Positions 16,667 to 25,137 of a DNA stretch of 61,925 nt are shown here, piece after piece (the first letter of the stretch is position 1; the number at the start of each line of letters is the position of its first letter). Under the pieces are notes generated by a model, which worked only from the letters and a program-made list of their open reading frames with translations, had not been told where the DNA came from and did not search any database. Origin of the DNA: Parabacteroides sp. PFB2-10 (GTDB taxonomy: Bacteria; Bacteroidota; Bacteroidia; Bacteroidales; Tannerellaceae); NCBI RefSeq assembly GCF_029893085.1, contig NZ_JARXWI010000020.1:1-61925 (forward strand), in the 5' to 3' direction. A program made the position numbers and the translations under genes.

Positions 16667-16688
16667 CAGAATTATAAATTATAGTAAA

Positions 16689-17390
16689 ATGAAAAAGATT
16701 AATTTTTTACTGGTTTCAGTATTTGTTGTAGGCAGCATTGCCTTCACTTCCTGTCAGCCGAAAGTCGGCAACGCAAAACTTACTAACGGCGCCGACAGCG
16801 TCAGTTATGCCATTGGTATCCTCAACGGAGATGGATTCAGACAAAACCTCAAGGGTCTACCCGGAGAAGTGAATATCGAAACGCTTATCGCAGGTTTTGT
16901 AGAAACATTGAGAGATGAAAATGCAAAAACAAAAATTCCTTTGGAAGAAGCAAATACCTTTGTTCAGACTTATTTCCAGCGCATTGCTGAGGAAGAAAAA
17001 GCCAAAAGCAAAATAGAAGGCGAAAAATTCCTGGAAGAAAACAAAGCGAAATCAGGCGTGATCACTACTGAAAGCGGTCTGCAATACCAAGTAATCACAG
17101 AAGGAACCGGTGCACGTCCTACCGAGACCGACAGAGTAAAAGTACATTACACCGGCACCCTGCTTGATGGAACCACATTCGATAGCACGATCGAACGCGG
17201 AGAACCGGCTGTTTTCCTCGTAAACGGTGTTATCTCAGGATGGACAGAAGGTTTGCAAATCATGCCTGTCGGATCAAAATACAAATTCTGGATTCCGTCT
17301 GAACTGGCTTATGGCGAAGCAGACAACTATTCTATCCCGGGTAACAGCATGTTGACCTTCGAAGTAGAATTACTGGAAATCATGGAATAA
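16689..17390 (+). CDS. FKBP-type peptidyl-prolyl isomerase lipoprotein
   Basis: 233 residues with a lipoprotein signal (lipobox AFTSC, Cys about 22). A FkpA-type N-terminal dimerisation segment (SVSYAIGILNGDGF) and an FKBP domain (about 120-233) with TTFDSTIERGEPAVF and PSELAYGEADNYSIPGNS follow. It is probably a periplasmic folding factor anchored in a membrane. It is cotranscribed with the cytosolic paralogue and followed by a strong terminator. Confidence 0.93.
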   Translation: MKKINFLLVSVFVVGSIAFTSCQPKVGNAKLTNGADSVSYAIGILNGDGFRQNLKGLPGEVNIETLIAGFVETLRDENAKTKIPLEEANTFVQTYFQRIAEEEKAKSKIEGEKFLEENKAKSGVITTESGLQYQVITEGTGARPTETDRVKVHYTGTLLDGTTFDSTIERGEPAVFLVNGVISGWTEGLQIMPVGSKYKFWIPSELAYGEADNYSIPGNSMLTFEVELLEIME

Positions 17391-17416
17391 GCCCTAAGTG
17401 GCATTTTGAACATATA

Positions 17417-17463
17417 AAGACGAGCGCAATATGCTAAACAGCATACTTGCGCTCGTCTTTTGT
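17417..17463 (+). terminator. Terminator of the FKBP operon
   Basis: A stem AGACGAGCGCAA-TATGC / GCATA-CTTGCGCTCGTCT with loop TAAACA, then TTTTGT. Confidence 0.9.
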
Positions 17464-17565
17464 CTTATATTATTACTTTTTACTATCATTTTGCTATCTA
17501 TTTCAAAAATATTACATACTTTTGATACTAATAAACCAGATAATAATAACTAAATCAAAAAAAGG

Positions 17566-18039
17566 ATGGAAAAAATTGACAAACTGGACAGGCAGATACT
17601 GAACATTGTATGCAAGAATGCGCGTATCCCGTTCAAGGAAGTCGCAGAAGTGTGTGGTGTGTCCCGTGCAGCTATTCATCAGCGGGTACAGCGTATGACA
17701 GACACAAACGTCATAACCGGTTCGGGCTATCAAATCAATCCTAAAAGTTTAGGCTACAACACCTGCACCTATATTGGCGTTGTGTTGGAGCGCGGCTCTA
17801 TGTATAAAGATGTTGTCCCCGAGTTTGAAAAGATTCCGGAAATTGTGGAATGCCATTTCACGACCGGCCCTTACACCATGCTTATCAAGCTTTATGCCAC
17901 AGATAATGAACACCTGATGGAGCTTCTGAACACAAAGATCCAGGAAATTCCCGGCGTTACAAACACAGAAACCTTGATCTCCCTCCGTCAAAGCGTCAGA
18001 CGCGAAATTCCTATCTGCCGGGACGAATTTGAAGATTAA
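17566..18039 (+). CDS. Lrp/AsnC family transcriptional regulator
   Basis: 157 residues. An N-terminal winged helix-turn-helix (about 5-50; FKEVAEVCGVSRAAIHQRVQ) is followed by the ligand-binding RAM domain (about 70-150). Members sense amino acids as octamers and control amino-acid metabolism; the effector and targets here are not evident. A TACTTTTG element lies at 17517-17524, about 40 bp upstream. It is transcribed alone, with its own terminator. Confidence 0.92.
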   Translation: MEKIDKLDRQILNIVCKNARIPFKEVAEVCGVSRAAIHQRVQRMTDTNVITGSGYQINPKSLGYNTCTYIGVVLERGSMYKDVVPEFEKIPEIVECHFTTGPYTMLIKLYATDNEHLMELLNTKIQEIPGVTNTETLISLRQSVRREIPICRDEFED

Positions 18040-18105
18040 AGCGAAGAATCAGGACATTTCAAGGAGTAACCCAAAAACTCCTATGAATGCCACCCAATAT
18101 GTACA

Positions 18106-18146
18106 AAGACACAGCGTATATTGAAAACACGCTGTGTCTTTTTTTA
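18106..18146 (+). terminator. Terminator of the Lrp/AsnC gene
   Basis: A stem AAGACACAGCGT / ACGCTGTGTCTT followed by a T run. R1 copy D begins 4 bp after it. Confidence 0.88.
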
Positions 18147-18149
18147 TAC

Positions 18150-18326
18150 AAATGTTAAAATACGGATTGTAAGCAAAGCGGCCGTTTTGCTTACAATCCG
18201 GTATGTTAAAAAGTGTTTCTCCCGGGAGTTTGTCTCCAAAGTCCCGCTTTTTTGCGCGCAAACTCCCGCAAAAATTACAAATCGTAAATTAGGCATTTCG
18301 CCGAAACAGGCCTAATTAACTAATTT
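18150..18326 (+). repeat. R1 dispersed intergenic repeat, copy D
   Basis: A forward copy with a perfect stem TGTAAGCAAA...TTTGCTTACA and both GC palindromes. The right end is slightly decayed (ATTAACTAATT). Confidence 0.85.
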
Positions 18327-18486
18327 TAACCGTCTATTTATCCTGTCATAACGCCCTAAATAGACCTTGCCTTCTCTCCCATTTACCGAATTTAATATGC
18401 CCGGAAACGAATCTTTCGCTTTCCGGATTGATTCGCGAAAACTCTCATTTTCACGTCAAAACCGATGTACTCCCGGTAAAATAATA

Positions 18487-18494
18487 TATCTTTG
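18487..18494 (+). promoter_or_regulatory. -7 element of the glycogen synthase gene
   Basis: TATCTTTG, about 37 bp before the ATG at 18532. Confidence 0.5.
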
Positions 18495-18531
18495 CAGTCT
18501 GAAACCGTTGTTTTAAGAAACTGATTCATAT

Positions 18532-20187
18532 ATGGATGATATTAAAAGGACGCCCGACTATCTGTTTGAGAGCAGTTGGGAAGTCTGTAACAAAGTGGGG
18601 GGGATTTATACTGTACTATCAACAAAAGCGCATACACTGCAGGAAATTTTTCAAGATAGGGTGATCTTTATAGGACCTGATCTATGGGGAGAAAAAAAGA
18701 ATGCGGATTTTATTGAGGACACGAGTTTATTTCCTGACTGGCAAATACACGCGAAAGAAATCAATCATTTACAAATCAAAGTGGGTCGTTGGGATGTTCC
18801 CGGCAAACCGCCTGTGGTATTGGTCGATTTTAAACCCTTCGCTTGCGATCGCGACGAGCTGTTTTTCCATATGTGGAACAACTATCAAGTCGACTCCATG
18901 CACGCGTATGGCGACTATGACGAATCCTGTATCTTCGCTTATGCCGTAGGCAAGGTCATCGAAAGCTTTTACCATTTTTACGAGCTGAAGACAAAAGAGG
19001 TCGTTGCGCTGTTCAACGAATGGATGCTGGGTATGGGCGCCTTATATATCAAGAACCGCATACCCGAGATCGCTACCATATTCACAACACATGCCACCTC
19101 CATCGGGCGCTCCATTGCCGGCAACGACAAAGCGCTTTATGCCTATCTGGATCATTATAATGGCGATCAGATGGCGCGTGAACTGAATATGGAGGCAAAA
19201 CATTCCCTTGAAAAGCAAACGGCGCAATATGTCGATTGCTTCACCACGGTCAGCGATATCACCGCCCGTGAGTGTACGCAATTATTAGACAAAACACCCG
19301 ATATAGTCACCCCAAACGGCTTTGAACGCAATTTTGTTCCCGTAGGCAGAAACTATACAACGAAACGCAAAGAGGCACGGCAAGCCCTGATCAATGTAGC
19401 GGAAAAGCTATTGGGATGCGAGATCAGCCCCAACGCGCTCTTGGTGTCTACAAGCGGACGCTATGAATACCGGAACAAAGGGATCGATGTGTTTATCGAA
19501 GCGATGAACCGCATCCGCACATCGGGACAGATCCAGTCAGAGGTGATCGCCTTCATTACCGTGCCGGCCTGGGTGCGCGAAGCGAGAGGCGACCTGAAGG
19601 AGGTGGTCGACAAAGACATCGCTGTCGAAGGCTGCCTGCAATTTCCGTTTATCACCCATTGGCTGCATCAGATGGAACGCGACAAGGTATTGAATTACAT
19701 TCAACATGCCGGTTTTACAAATAATTGTCATGAGAAGTTGAAAATAATCTTTGTCCCTTGTTACTTAGACGGACAAGACGGCATTTTCAACAAGCCCTAT
19801 TACGATCTGTTGATCGGCATGGATGCGACAGTCTACCCCTCTTACTACGAACCTTGGGGATATACCCCGCTGGAAAGTGTCGCTTTCGGCATACCCACCA
19901 TTACCACCAACCTGGCAGGCTTCGGCATGTGGGCAAAGAAAAACGTAACAGGAACAGATATCGACGAAGGCGTGGTGGTGATCGAAAGGACAGACTTTAA
20001 CTATTTCGAAGTAGCCGAAACCATTGCCCGGCAGGTCATCGCGCTCGCCCATAAGACGACAACCGAAAGAGACGCCATCAAAAGACGCTGCCTGACACTG
20101 GCCGGCGAGGCGGAATGGAGCAGGTTTATTGCCTACTACGAACAAGCCTTTACGATAGCCAGAGAAGCTAAAAATCAAAGAATTTGA
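18532..20187 (+). CDS. Glycogen synthase, GT3 (eukaryotic) type
   Basis: 551 residues. It opens with LFESSWEVCNKVGGIYTVLSTKA, the sugar-nucleotide-binding start of GT3 glycogen synthases, which extend alpha-1,4-glucan from UDP- or ADP-glucose. The C-terminal Rossmann half holds the retaining-transferase acidic region in YPSYYEPWGYTPLESVAFGIPT (about 425-446). Bacteroidetes typically use this GT3 enzyme rather than bacterial GlgA. The phosphorylase gene follows 116 bp downstream with its own promoter, so synthesis and breakdown of glycogen are encoded side by side. Nucleotide-sugar preference cannot be read from sequence. Confidence 0.9.
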   Translation: MDDIKRTPDYLFESSWEVCNKVGGIYTVLSTKAHTLQEIFQDRVIFIGPDLWGEKKNADFIEDTSLFPDWQIHAKEINHLQIKVGRWDVPGKPPVVLVDFKPFACDRDELFFHMWNNYQVDSMHAYGDYDESCIFAYAVGKVIESFYHFYELKTKEVVALFNEWMLGMGALYIKNRIPEIATIFTTHATSIGRSIAGNDKALYAYLDHYNGDQMARELNMEAKHSLEKQTAQYVDCFTTVSDITARECTQLLDKTPDIVTPNGFERNFVPVGRNYTTKRKEARQALINVAEKLLGCEISPNALLVSTSGRYEYRNKGIDVFIEAMNRIRTSGQIQSEVIAFITVPAWVREARGDLKEVVDKDIAVEGCLQFPFITHWLHQMERDKVLNYIQHAGFTNNCHEKLKIIFVPCYLDGQDGIFNKPYYDLLIGMDATVYPSYYEPWGYTPLESVAFGIPTITTNLAGFGMWAKKNVTGTDIDEGVVVIERTDFNYFEVAETIARQVIALAHKTTTERDAIKRRCLTLAGEAEWSRFIAYYEQAFTIAREAKNQRI

Positions 20188-20219
20188 ATAGTAAACATGC
20201 CACTTCTTCAGATAGTGGC

Positions 20220-20227
20220 TATCTTTG
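20220..20227 (+). promoter_or_regulatory. -7 element of the glucan phosphorylase gene
   Basis: TATCTTTG, preceded by a small hairpin GCCACT/AGTGGC (20199-20219) that may attenuate read-through from the synthase gene. Confidence 0.5.
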
Positions 20228-20303
20228 CATCGTCAAAAAAATAAATAATGAAAACTTACATAAATAAATAATCATTTTAGAAACTCATTTAAATATCAAT
20301 ATA

Positions 20304-22871
20304 ATGAAGATCAAAGCTAACAACGTAAACGAACCCGTTTGGAAAGAAGTCTATTCACACGCAAAATTACCAAAACAATTAGAGCCGCTACAGGAAATCG
20401 CGGAGAACTTGTGGTGGGTGTGGAATCACGAAGGAGCCAAACTTTTTAAGCGTATTGACGAACAACTTTGGAAATCAACAGAAGGCAATCCGGTTCTTTT
20501 GTTGCAACAACTCACATATAACCGCATTGAAGAGCTGGTAGCCGACAAAGATTTTATTGCTGACATGAAAACTGTCCATGCTCATTTCAAAGCATACGTC
20601 GATAAGAAACCCGACGCGAGCAAACCATCCGTAGCCTATTTCAGCATGGAATATGGCTTAACCAATATCCTGAAGATCTATTCAGGCGGGTTAGGCGTAC
20701 TGGCTGGTGACTACCTGAAGGAGGCCAGCGATAGCAATATCGACCTCTGCGCCGTTGGATTCCTCTATCGTTATGGCTATTTCACCCAATCGCTCTCGAT
20801 GGATGGCCAGCAAATTGCCAATTACGAGGCGCAAAACTTCAACGCGTTGCCGCTGACACAGGTAACCACTTCGAATGGCGAGCCGATGGTATTGGAGGTA
20901 CCCTACCCCGGACGCACGGTTTACGCGCATATCTGGAAAGTAAGCGTGGGACGTATCCCCCTTTACCTGATGGATACCGATGTGCCTGAAAACAGCGAAT
21001 GGGATCGTTCCATCACCCACCAACTCTATGGCGGCGACTGGGAAAACCGTATGAAACAGGAGTATATGCTGGGCATTGGCGGTATCATGATGCTCAATAA
21101 ACTGGGCATCAAGAAGCAAGTCTACCATTGTAACGAAGGACATGCCGCATTGATCAACGCCCAACGCCTTGTCGACTATATCCAAAACGACGGACTTACC
21201 TTCAATCAGGCATTGGAAGTGGTGCGTGCCTCTTCCCTTTATACTGTACATACGCCGGTTCCTGCCGGACACGACTACTTCGACGAAGGCCTGTTCGGCC
21301 GTTATATGGGCGAATTTCCGCAGAAACTGGGCATCAGTTGGCAGGATTTCATCGATATGGGACGTGAGAACCCGGGTACCAACGAGAAATTCTCCATGAG
21401 TGTATTCGCCCTAAACACCTGCCAGGAAGCCAACGGTGTAAGCTGGTTGCACGGAAAAGTATCTCAAAAGATGTTTGCACCGGTATGGAAAGGCTATTTC
21501 CCCGACGAGCTTCACGTAAGCTGGGTGACCAATGGGGTACACATGCCTACCTGGGCAGCTACGGAAATGAAACAGTTCTACACCGAAAAGTTCAAAGAAG
21601 GCTTCTTTGAAAACCAGTCGGACAAGAGCTATTGGGAGCAGATATATAATGTACCCGACGCAGAACTGTTCAACCTGCGTGAGACATTGAAAAAGAAACT
21701 GATCGACTATATCCGCGAACAATACAGAGGCAACTGGTTGAAGAGCCAGGGCGATCCCTCCAAGGTAGTATCTATCCTCGAAAAGATCAATACGAATGCC
21801 CTGTTAATCGGCTTCGGACGCCGTTTTGCAACCTACAAACGTGCGCATTTGTTGTTCACCGATTTAGATCGTCTGGCGAAGATCGTAAACAATGAGAAAT
21901 ACCCTGTTCAGTTTATCTTTACTGGGAAAGCCCACCCCGCCGACGGCGGAGGCCAGGGATTGATCAAGCATATCGTAGAGATCTCCCGGCGCCCTGAGTT
22001 TTTAGGCAAGATCATCTTCCTCGAAAACTACGATATGCGCCTGGCTCGCCGCCTGATCTCAGGTGTCGATGTATGGCTCAACACCCCTACCCGCCCCTTG
22101 GAAGCCTCCGGTACCTCCGGAGAAAAGGCGGAAATGAACGGTGTATTGAACTTCTCCGTACTCGACGGATGGTGGTATGAAGGATATAAAGAGGGAGCCG
22201 GTTGGGCATTGACCGACAAGCGCACCTATGAAAACCAGCAATACCAGGATCAATTAGACGCGGCTACCATCTACAATACGTTGGAAACAGAGATCATCCC
22301 CGCTTTCTTTAACCGGAACGACAAAGGTTATTCCGAGCAATGGGCCGGATATGTAAAGAATTCCATCGCGCAGATCGCTCCGGACTACACCATGAAGCGT
22401 ATGCTCGACGACTATATCGAACGCTTCTACAATAAACTGGCCACCCGTTCGGCTCGACTGAAAGAGCAACACTTCGCCAAGGCAAAAGAGATTGCCGCCT
22501 GGAAAGAAGAGGTAGCCACCAACTGGGACAGCTTCGAAGTGGTATCTATGTCATGCGAACCCGATATTTTCAATGGCAATAGCCCTGTAGTCGGCGACGA
22601 TTATACCTTTAAGGTAGTGATCGACCGCCACGAATTAAAAGGCATGCTGGGTATTGATATGGTCGTTACCAACACCAATCTGGAAACAAAGCAACAGGAA
22701 CTATACGAAACCCATAAGTTTACCCTCAAGAAAGAAGAAGGATCCAAGCTCTATTTCGAATTGGTATCCAATCCGGATGTATCGGGTAATCTAAACGTTG
22801 GCTTCCGCGTATATCCCGACAACAAAGACCTGCCTCACCGCATGGACTTTGCTTATGTGCGTTGGATTTAA
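20304..22871 (+). CDS. glgP: Alpha-glucan phosphorylase (GT35)
   Basis: 855 residues. The enzyme releases glucose 1-phosphate from glycogen or maltodextrin using pyridoxal phosphate. Visible features are the DUF3417-type N-terminus ([12 protein letters not shown], about 35-46), YFSMEYGLT, the glucan-site EGHAAL region, and the PLP-lysine segment [18 protein letters not shown]. This is the short, unregulated phosphorylase type found in many bacteria, without the allosteric N-terminal sites of the animal enzyme. A strong terminator follows. Confidence 0.95.
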   Translation: MKIKANNVNEPVWKEVYSHAKLPKQLEPLQEIAENLWWVWNHEGAKLFKRIDEQLWKSTEGNPVLLLQQLTYNRIEELVADKDFIADMKTVHAHFKAYVDKKPDASKPSVAYFSMEYGLTNILKIYSGGLGVLAGDYLKEASDSNIDLCAVGFLYRYGYFTQSLSMDGQQIANYEAQNFNALPLTQVTTSNGEPMVLEVPYPGRTVYAHIWKVSVGRIPLYLMDTDVPENSEWDRSITHQLYGGDWENRMKQEYMLGIGGIMMLNKLGIKKQVYHCNEGHAALINAQRLVDYIQNDGLTFNQALEVVRASSLYTVHTPVPAGHDYFDEGLFGRYMGEFPQKLGISWQDFIDMGRENPGTNEKFSMSVFALNTCQEANGVSWLHGKVSQKMFAPVWKGYFPDELHVSWVTNGVHMPTWAATEMKQFYTEKFKEGFFENQSDKSYWEQIYNVPDAELFNLRETLKKKLIDYIREQYRGNWLKSQGDPSKVVSILEKINTNALLIGFGRRFATYKRAHLLFTDLDRLAKIVNNEKYPVQFIFTGKAHPADGGGQGLIKHIVEISRRPEFLGKIIFLENYDMRLARRLISGVDVWLNTPTRPLEASGTSGEKAEMNGVLNFSVLDGWWYEGYKEGAGWALTDKRTYENQQYQDQLDAATIYNTLETEIIPAFFNRNDKGYSEQWAGYVKNSIAQIAPDYTMKRMLDDYIERFYNKLATRSARLKEQHFAKAKEIAAWKEEVATNWDSFEVVSMSCEPDIFNGNSPVVGDDYTFKVVIDRHELKGMLGIDMVVTNTNLETKQQELYETHKFTLKKEEGSKLYFELVSNPDVSGNLNVGFRVYPDNKDLPHRMDFAYVRWI

Positions 22872-22898
22872 GCAAAACAACCGCTAACCGATATACAC

Positions 22899-22936
22899 AA
22901 AAGGGGAATGAACCGGCGTTCATTCCCCTTTTTTTC
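22899..22936 (+). terminator. Terminator of glgP
   Basis: A stem AAAGGGGAATGAA / TTCATTCCCCTTT with a T run. Confidence 0.92.
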
Positions 22937-22937
22937 T

Positions 22938-22958
22938 AAGATCACAATTTGTGATCTT
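22938..22958 (-). terminator. Small palindrome, likely terminator of the FadL-type gene
   Basis: AAGATCACAA/TTTGTGATCTT is palindromic. On the minus strand it is followed by AGAAAAAAAGG rather than a T run, so termination from this side may also use the adjacent glgP hairpin. Confidence 0.45.
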
Positions 22959-22976
22959 GAAACTATCTTATATTAT

Positions 22977-24305
22977 TTAGAAGCTATAGCCTACTCCCAG
23001 TGACAGGGTAAAAGCACTTACCTCATAATGTCCGCTGAAGGTGTTGGTCGGATCGAGCTTATTGGGCATCGGATAGGAGCCGTCGCGTCCGAAACCGGTC
23101 ACATAGGCCAGACCCAGGTCGATCGAAAGCGATTGCAACGGACGGAAGCTCATCCCTGCCGTTAACCCTAACTTATCCATACTGGGGGTCTCCGGATTCA
23201 GGAAATCATCTTTTACCGGCGACTCATCATAGTAAGCGCCCAAACGAAGATCGAAACGATCGGTTGCCGCATACTGCCCACCCAGGCGATAAATCCGGGT
23301 ATTCTGGTAATCCTTCTTCGCATTGATATTAAATCCCTTGATCGCTCCTTGTGTAAATTCCACATTCAATTCGTCGTATGCTCCCCAGCCGACAAACTGC
23401 ACTTCGCCCGACAGCAACAAACGCGCATTGGGCTTATAGGAAACACCCACATTCAAATTGGAGGGTAACGGCAGGGCTGCTTCGAAAGTCCCCTGATCCA
23501 GGGCAGGAATACCACCGCCCAAAATCGGTTTCAATTCCGTTTCATTGGCATATTGCAATTGCGCTGTTCCTTCGCCTACCGCCATATCTACTTTCGAACG
23601 ATAAGAAACACCCACCGTCCACTGATCCGTAATATCAAACATCGCGCCGAGATTGAATCCCAGCTTCACACCCGCGTCGCCACCTAACGTAGCGGCCACC
23701 GGCGTAATATCTTTGTATTTATCGGCAAGCGGCTGCAACGCCGGATTTTGCATAGCCAAAAGGGCAAGGTCACTCGACGTAACCAACGCGCGGCTCAACT
23801 CGAAATTGCCAAACATAATCATTGCACCGGCGCCAATGCTCAGGCGATCGGTGATCTTCCAGGAGAGAGTCGGTTGAATAGCGTATGCCTTCAGGGCAAT
23901 ATCCTGAATCAGACCGGCTCCCTGCCAGTTCTTGCCCCAGTTCATCGCGCTTCCGTAAGGAGTCGTCAGGCTGACGCCGGCCGACAGGAAGTCGTAGATC
24001 TTGAAAGCACCATAGAAATAGAGAGGCGTGCTCGGATCATTATCTGCCTCATGTGTATAATTCCCTTGAGCGTATTTCGCGCTGGAAAAAACACCGGAAA
24101 CACCAGCCGAGAGATCAAGGGTATTGTCTAAGAAACCTAATCCGGCCGGGTTGAAATGCATACTCTCAGCTCCCAACTTCATAGCGGCTCCCACATGACC
24201 CATACCTGATTGTTTCGCACTAAGCGAGTTCACCTGATATCCTTCTGCTGCGGCATACGTAAACGGTAATACACACAGACTTACTAACATCATAATTTTT
24301 TTCAT
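22977..24305 (-). CDS. FadL/OmpP1/TodX family outer-membrane porin
   Basis: 442 residues with a signal peptide (about 1-20, ending AAA). The family opening EGYQVNSLSAKQSGMGHVGAAM and FNPAGLGF follow, then beta-strands ending in SLGVGYSF with a terminal Phe for barrel insertion. FadL proteins carry long-chain fatty acids or other hydrophobic molecules across the outer membrane. It is transcribed alone from a promoter at 24381. The substrate is not predictable here. Confidence 0.92.
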   Translation of the reverse strand: MKKIMMLVSLCVLPFTYAAAEGYQVNSLSAKQSGMGHVGAAMKLGAESMHFNPAGLGFLDNTLDLSAGVSGVFSSAKYAQGNYTHEADNDPSTPLYFYGAFKIYDFLSAGVSLTTPYGSAMNWGKNWQGAGLIQDIALKAYAIQPTLSWKITDRLSIGAGAMIMFGNFELSRALVTSSDLALLAMQNPALQPLADKYKDITPVAATLGGDAGVKLGFNLGAMFDITDQWTVGVSYRSKVDMAVGEGTAQLQYANETELKPILGGGIPALDQGTFEAALPLPSNLNVGVSYKPNARLLLSGEVQFVGWGAYDELNVEFTQGAIKGFNINAKKDYQNTRIYRLGGQYAATDRFDLRLGAYYDESPVKDDFLNPETPSMDKLGLTAGMSFRPLQSLSIDLGLAYVTGFGRDGSYPMPNKLDPTNTFSGHYEVSAFTLSLGVGYSF

Positions 24306-24380
24306 ACAATAATTATTAGTTCATTTAAACTATCGTCTATATCAAGGTAATATTGGTCTATATCCCCGTATAAACGGTTG

Positions 24381-24388
24381 CAAAGGTA
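24381..24388 (-). promoter_or_regulatory. -7 element of the FadL-type gene
   Basis: TACCTTTG on the minus strand, leader of about 70 nt. Confidence 0.5.
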
Positions 24389-24491
24389 TACACTTTTGGC
24401 AGAAATTGCACACTTAACCCTTATTTGTGCCTAAAATTAAATAATTTAAACAGTTTCAGCCTTTGATTTATCTGGTAAATGGGTGTTTTGG

Positions 24492-24791
24492 AGGGGGGGG
24501 AGGATATTTAAATTGGGTAATAATTGAAGGTTATAGAAATCACTATCCAAGGCTCCCCTTCTTAGAAAAGAAGGGGGTGGACCATCGCTTGCGATGGTGG
24601 GGTAGTTTGATGTATTTAAAATCACACATTTGTTCTGTTTTGTGTATTTGTGACTATCAAAGAAATAGGAAAAACATTTATAAAGAATTCAAATTACCCC
24701 ACCGCTGCAAGCAGCGGTCCCCCCCTTCTTTTCTAAGAAGGGGAGCTTTTAGATACTGATCTGATATACCTTGTATCTTCAATTTCTTTCC
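24492..24791 (+). repeat. R2 hairpin element, copy 1
   Basis: The core 24551-24747 has inverted arms of about 50 bp, each holding two hairpins: CCCCTTCTT/AAGAAGGGG, then ACCATCGC/GCGATGGT in the left arm or ACCGCTGC/GCAGCGGT in the right arm. The arms differ by paired (compensating) changes. It contains no gene, and R1 copy E follows 74 bp later. It matches the second copy at 52096-52387 in inverse orientation. Confidence 0.88.
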
Positions 24792-24864
24792 AATTTGAAG
24801 AAATCAGTAACTATTCCCCTCTCTTGTGGAAAAGGGGCAGGGGGAGAGGTGGTCTCTTTTCTCC

Positions 24865-25039
24865 AAATGTTAAAAACTCGATTGTAAGCAAAACGCCTAT
24901 TTTACTTACAAATCCATACGTTAAAAAGTGTTTCTCCCGGGAGTTTGTCTCCGAAGTCCCGCTTTTTTGCGCGCAAAGTCCCGACGAAATTACAAATCGT
25001 AAATTGGGAGTTTCATTGAAAACCGGCGAATTAACATTT
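24865..25039 (+). repeat. R1 dispersed intergenic repeat, copy E
   Basis: A complete forward copy, very close to copy A and sharing its upstream spacer. It ends about 100 bp before the permease gene. Confidence 0.88.
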
Positions 25040-25109
25040 ATTCATACTTTGCGTTTTGAGAATGATCAGTTTTCTTTGTCTCTTGACGGGGTTACTTATG
25101 CATAATTCG

Positions 25110-25117
25110 TAGATTTG
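25110..25117 (+). promoter_or_regulatory. -7 element of the permease gene
   Basis: TAGATTTG, about 20 bp before the ATG at 25138. Confidence 0.4.
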
Positions 25118-25137
25118 GGGCAATAAAATACAGGCGA

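Noticed and set aside
24551-24747. R2 hairpins as ordinary terminators.
   Set aside because: There are four hairpins in a symmetric element with no gene end adjacent on the left and the whole is repeated elsewhere, so a mobile or structural element fits better.
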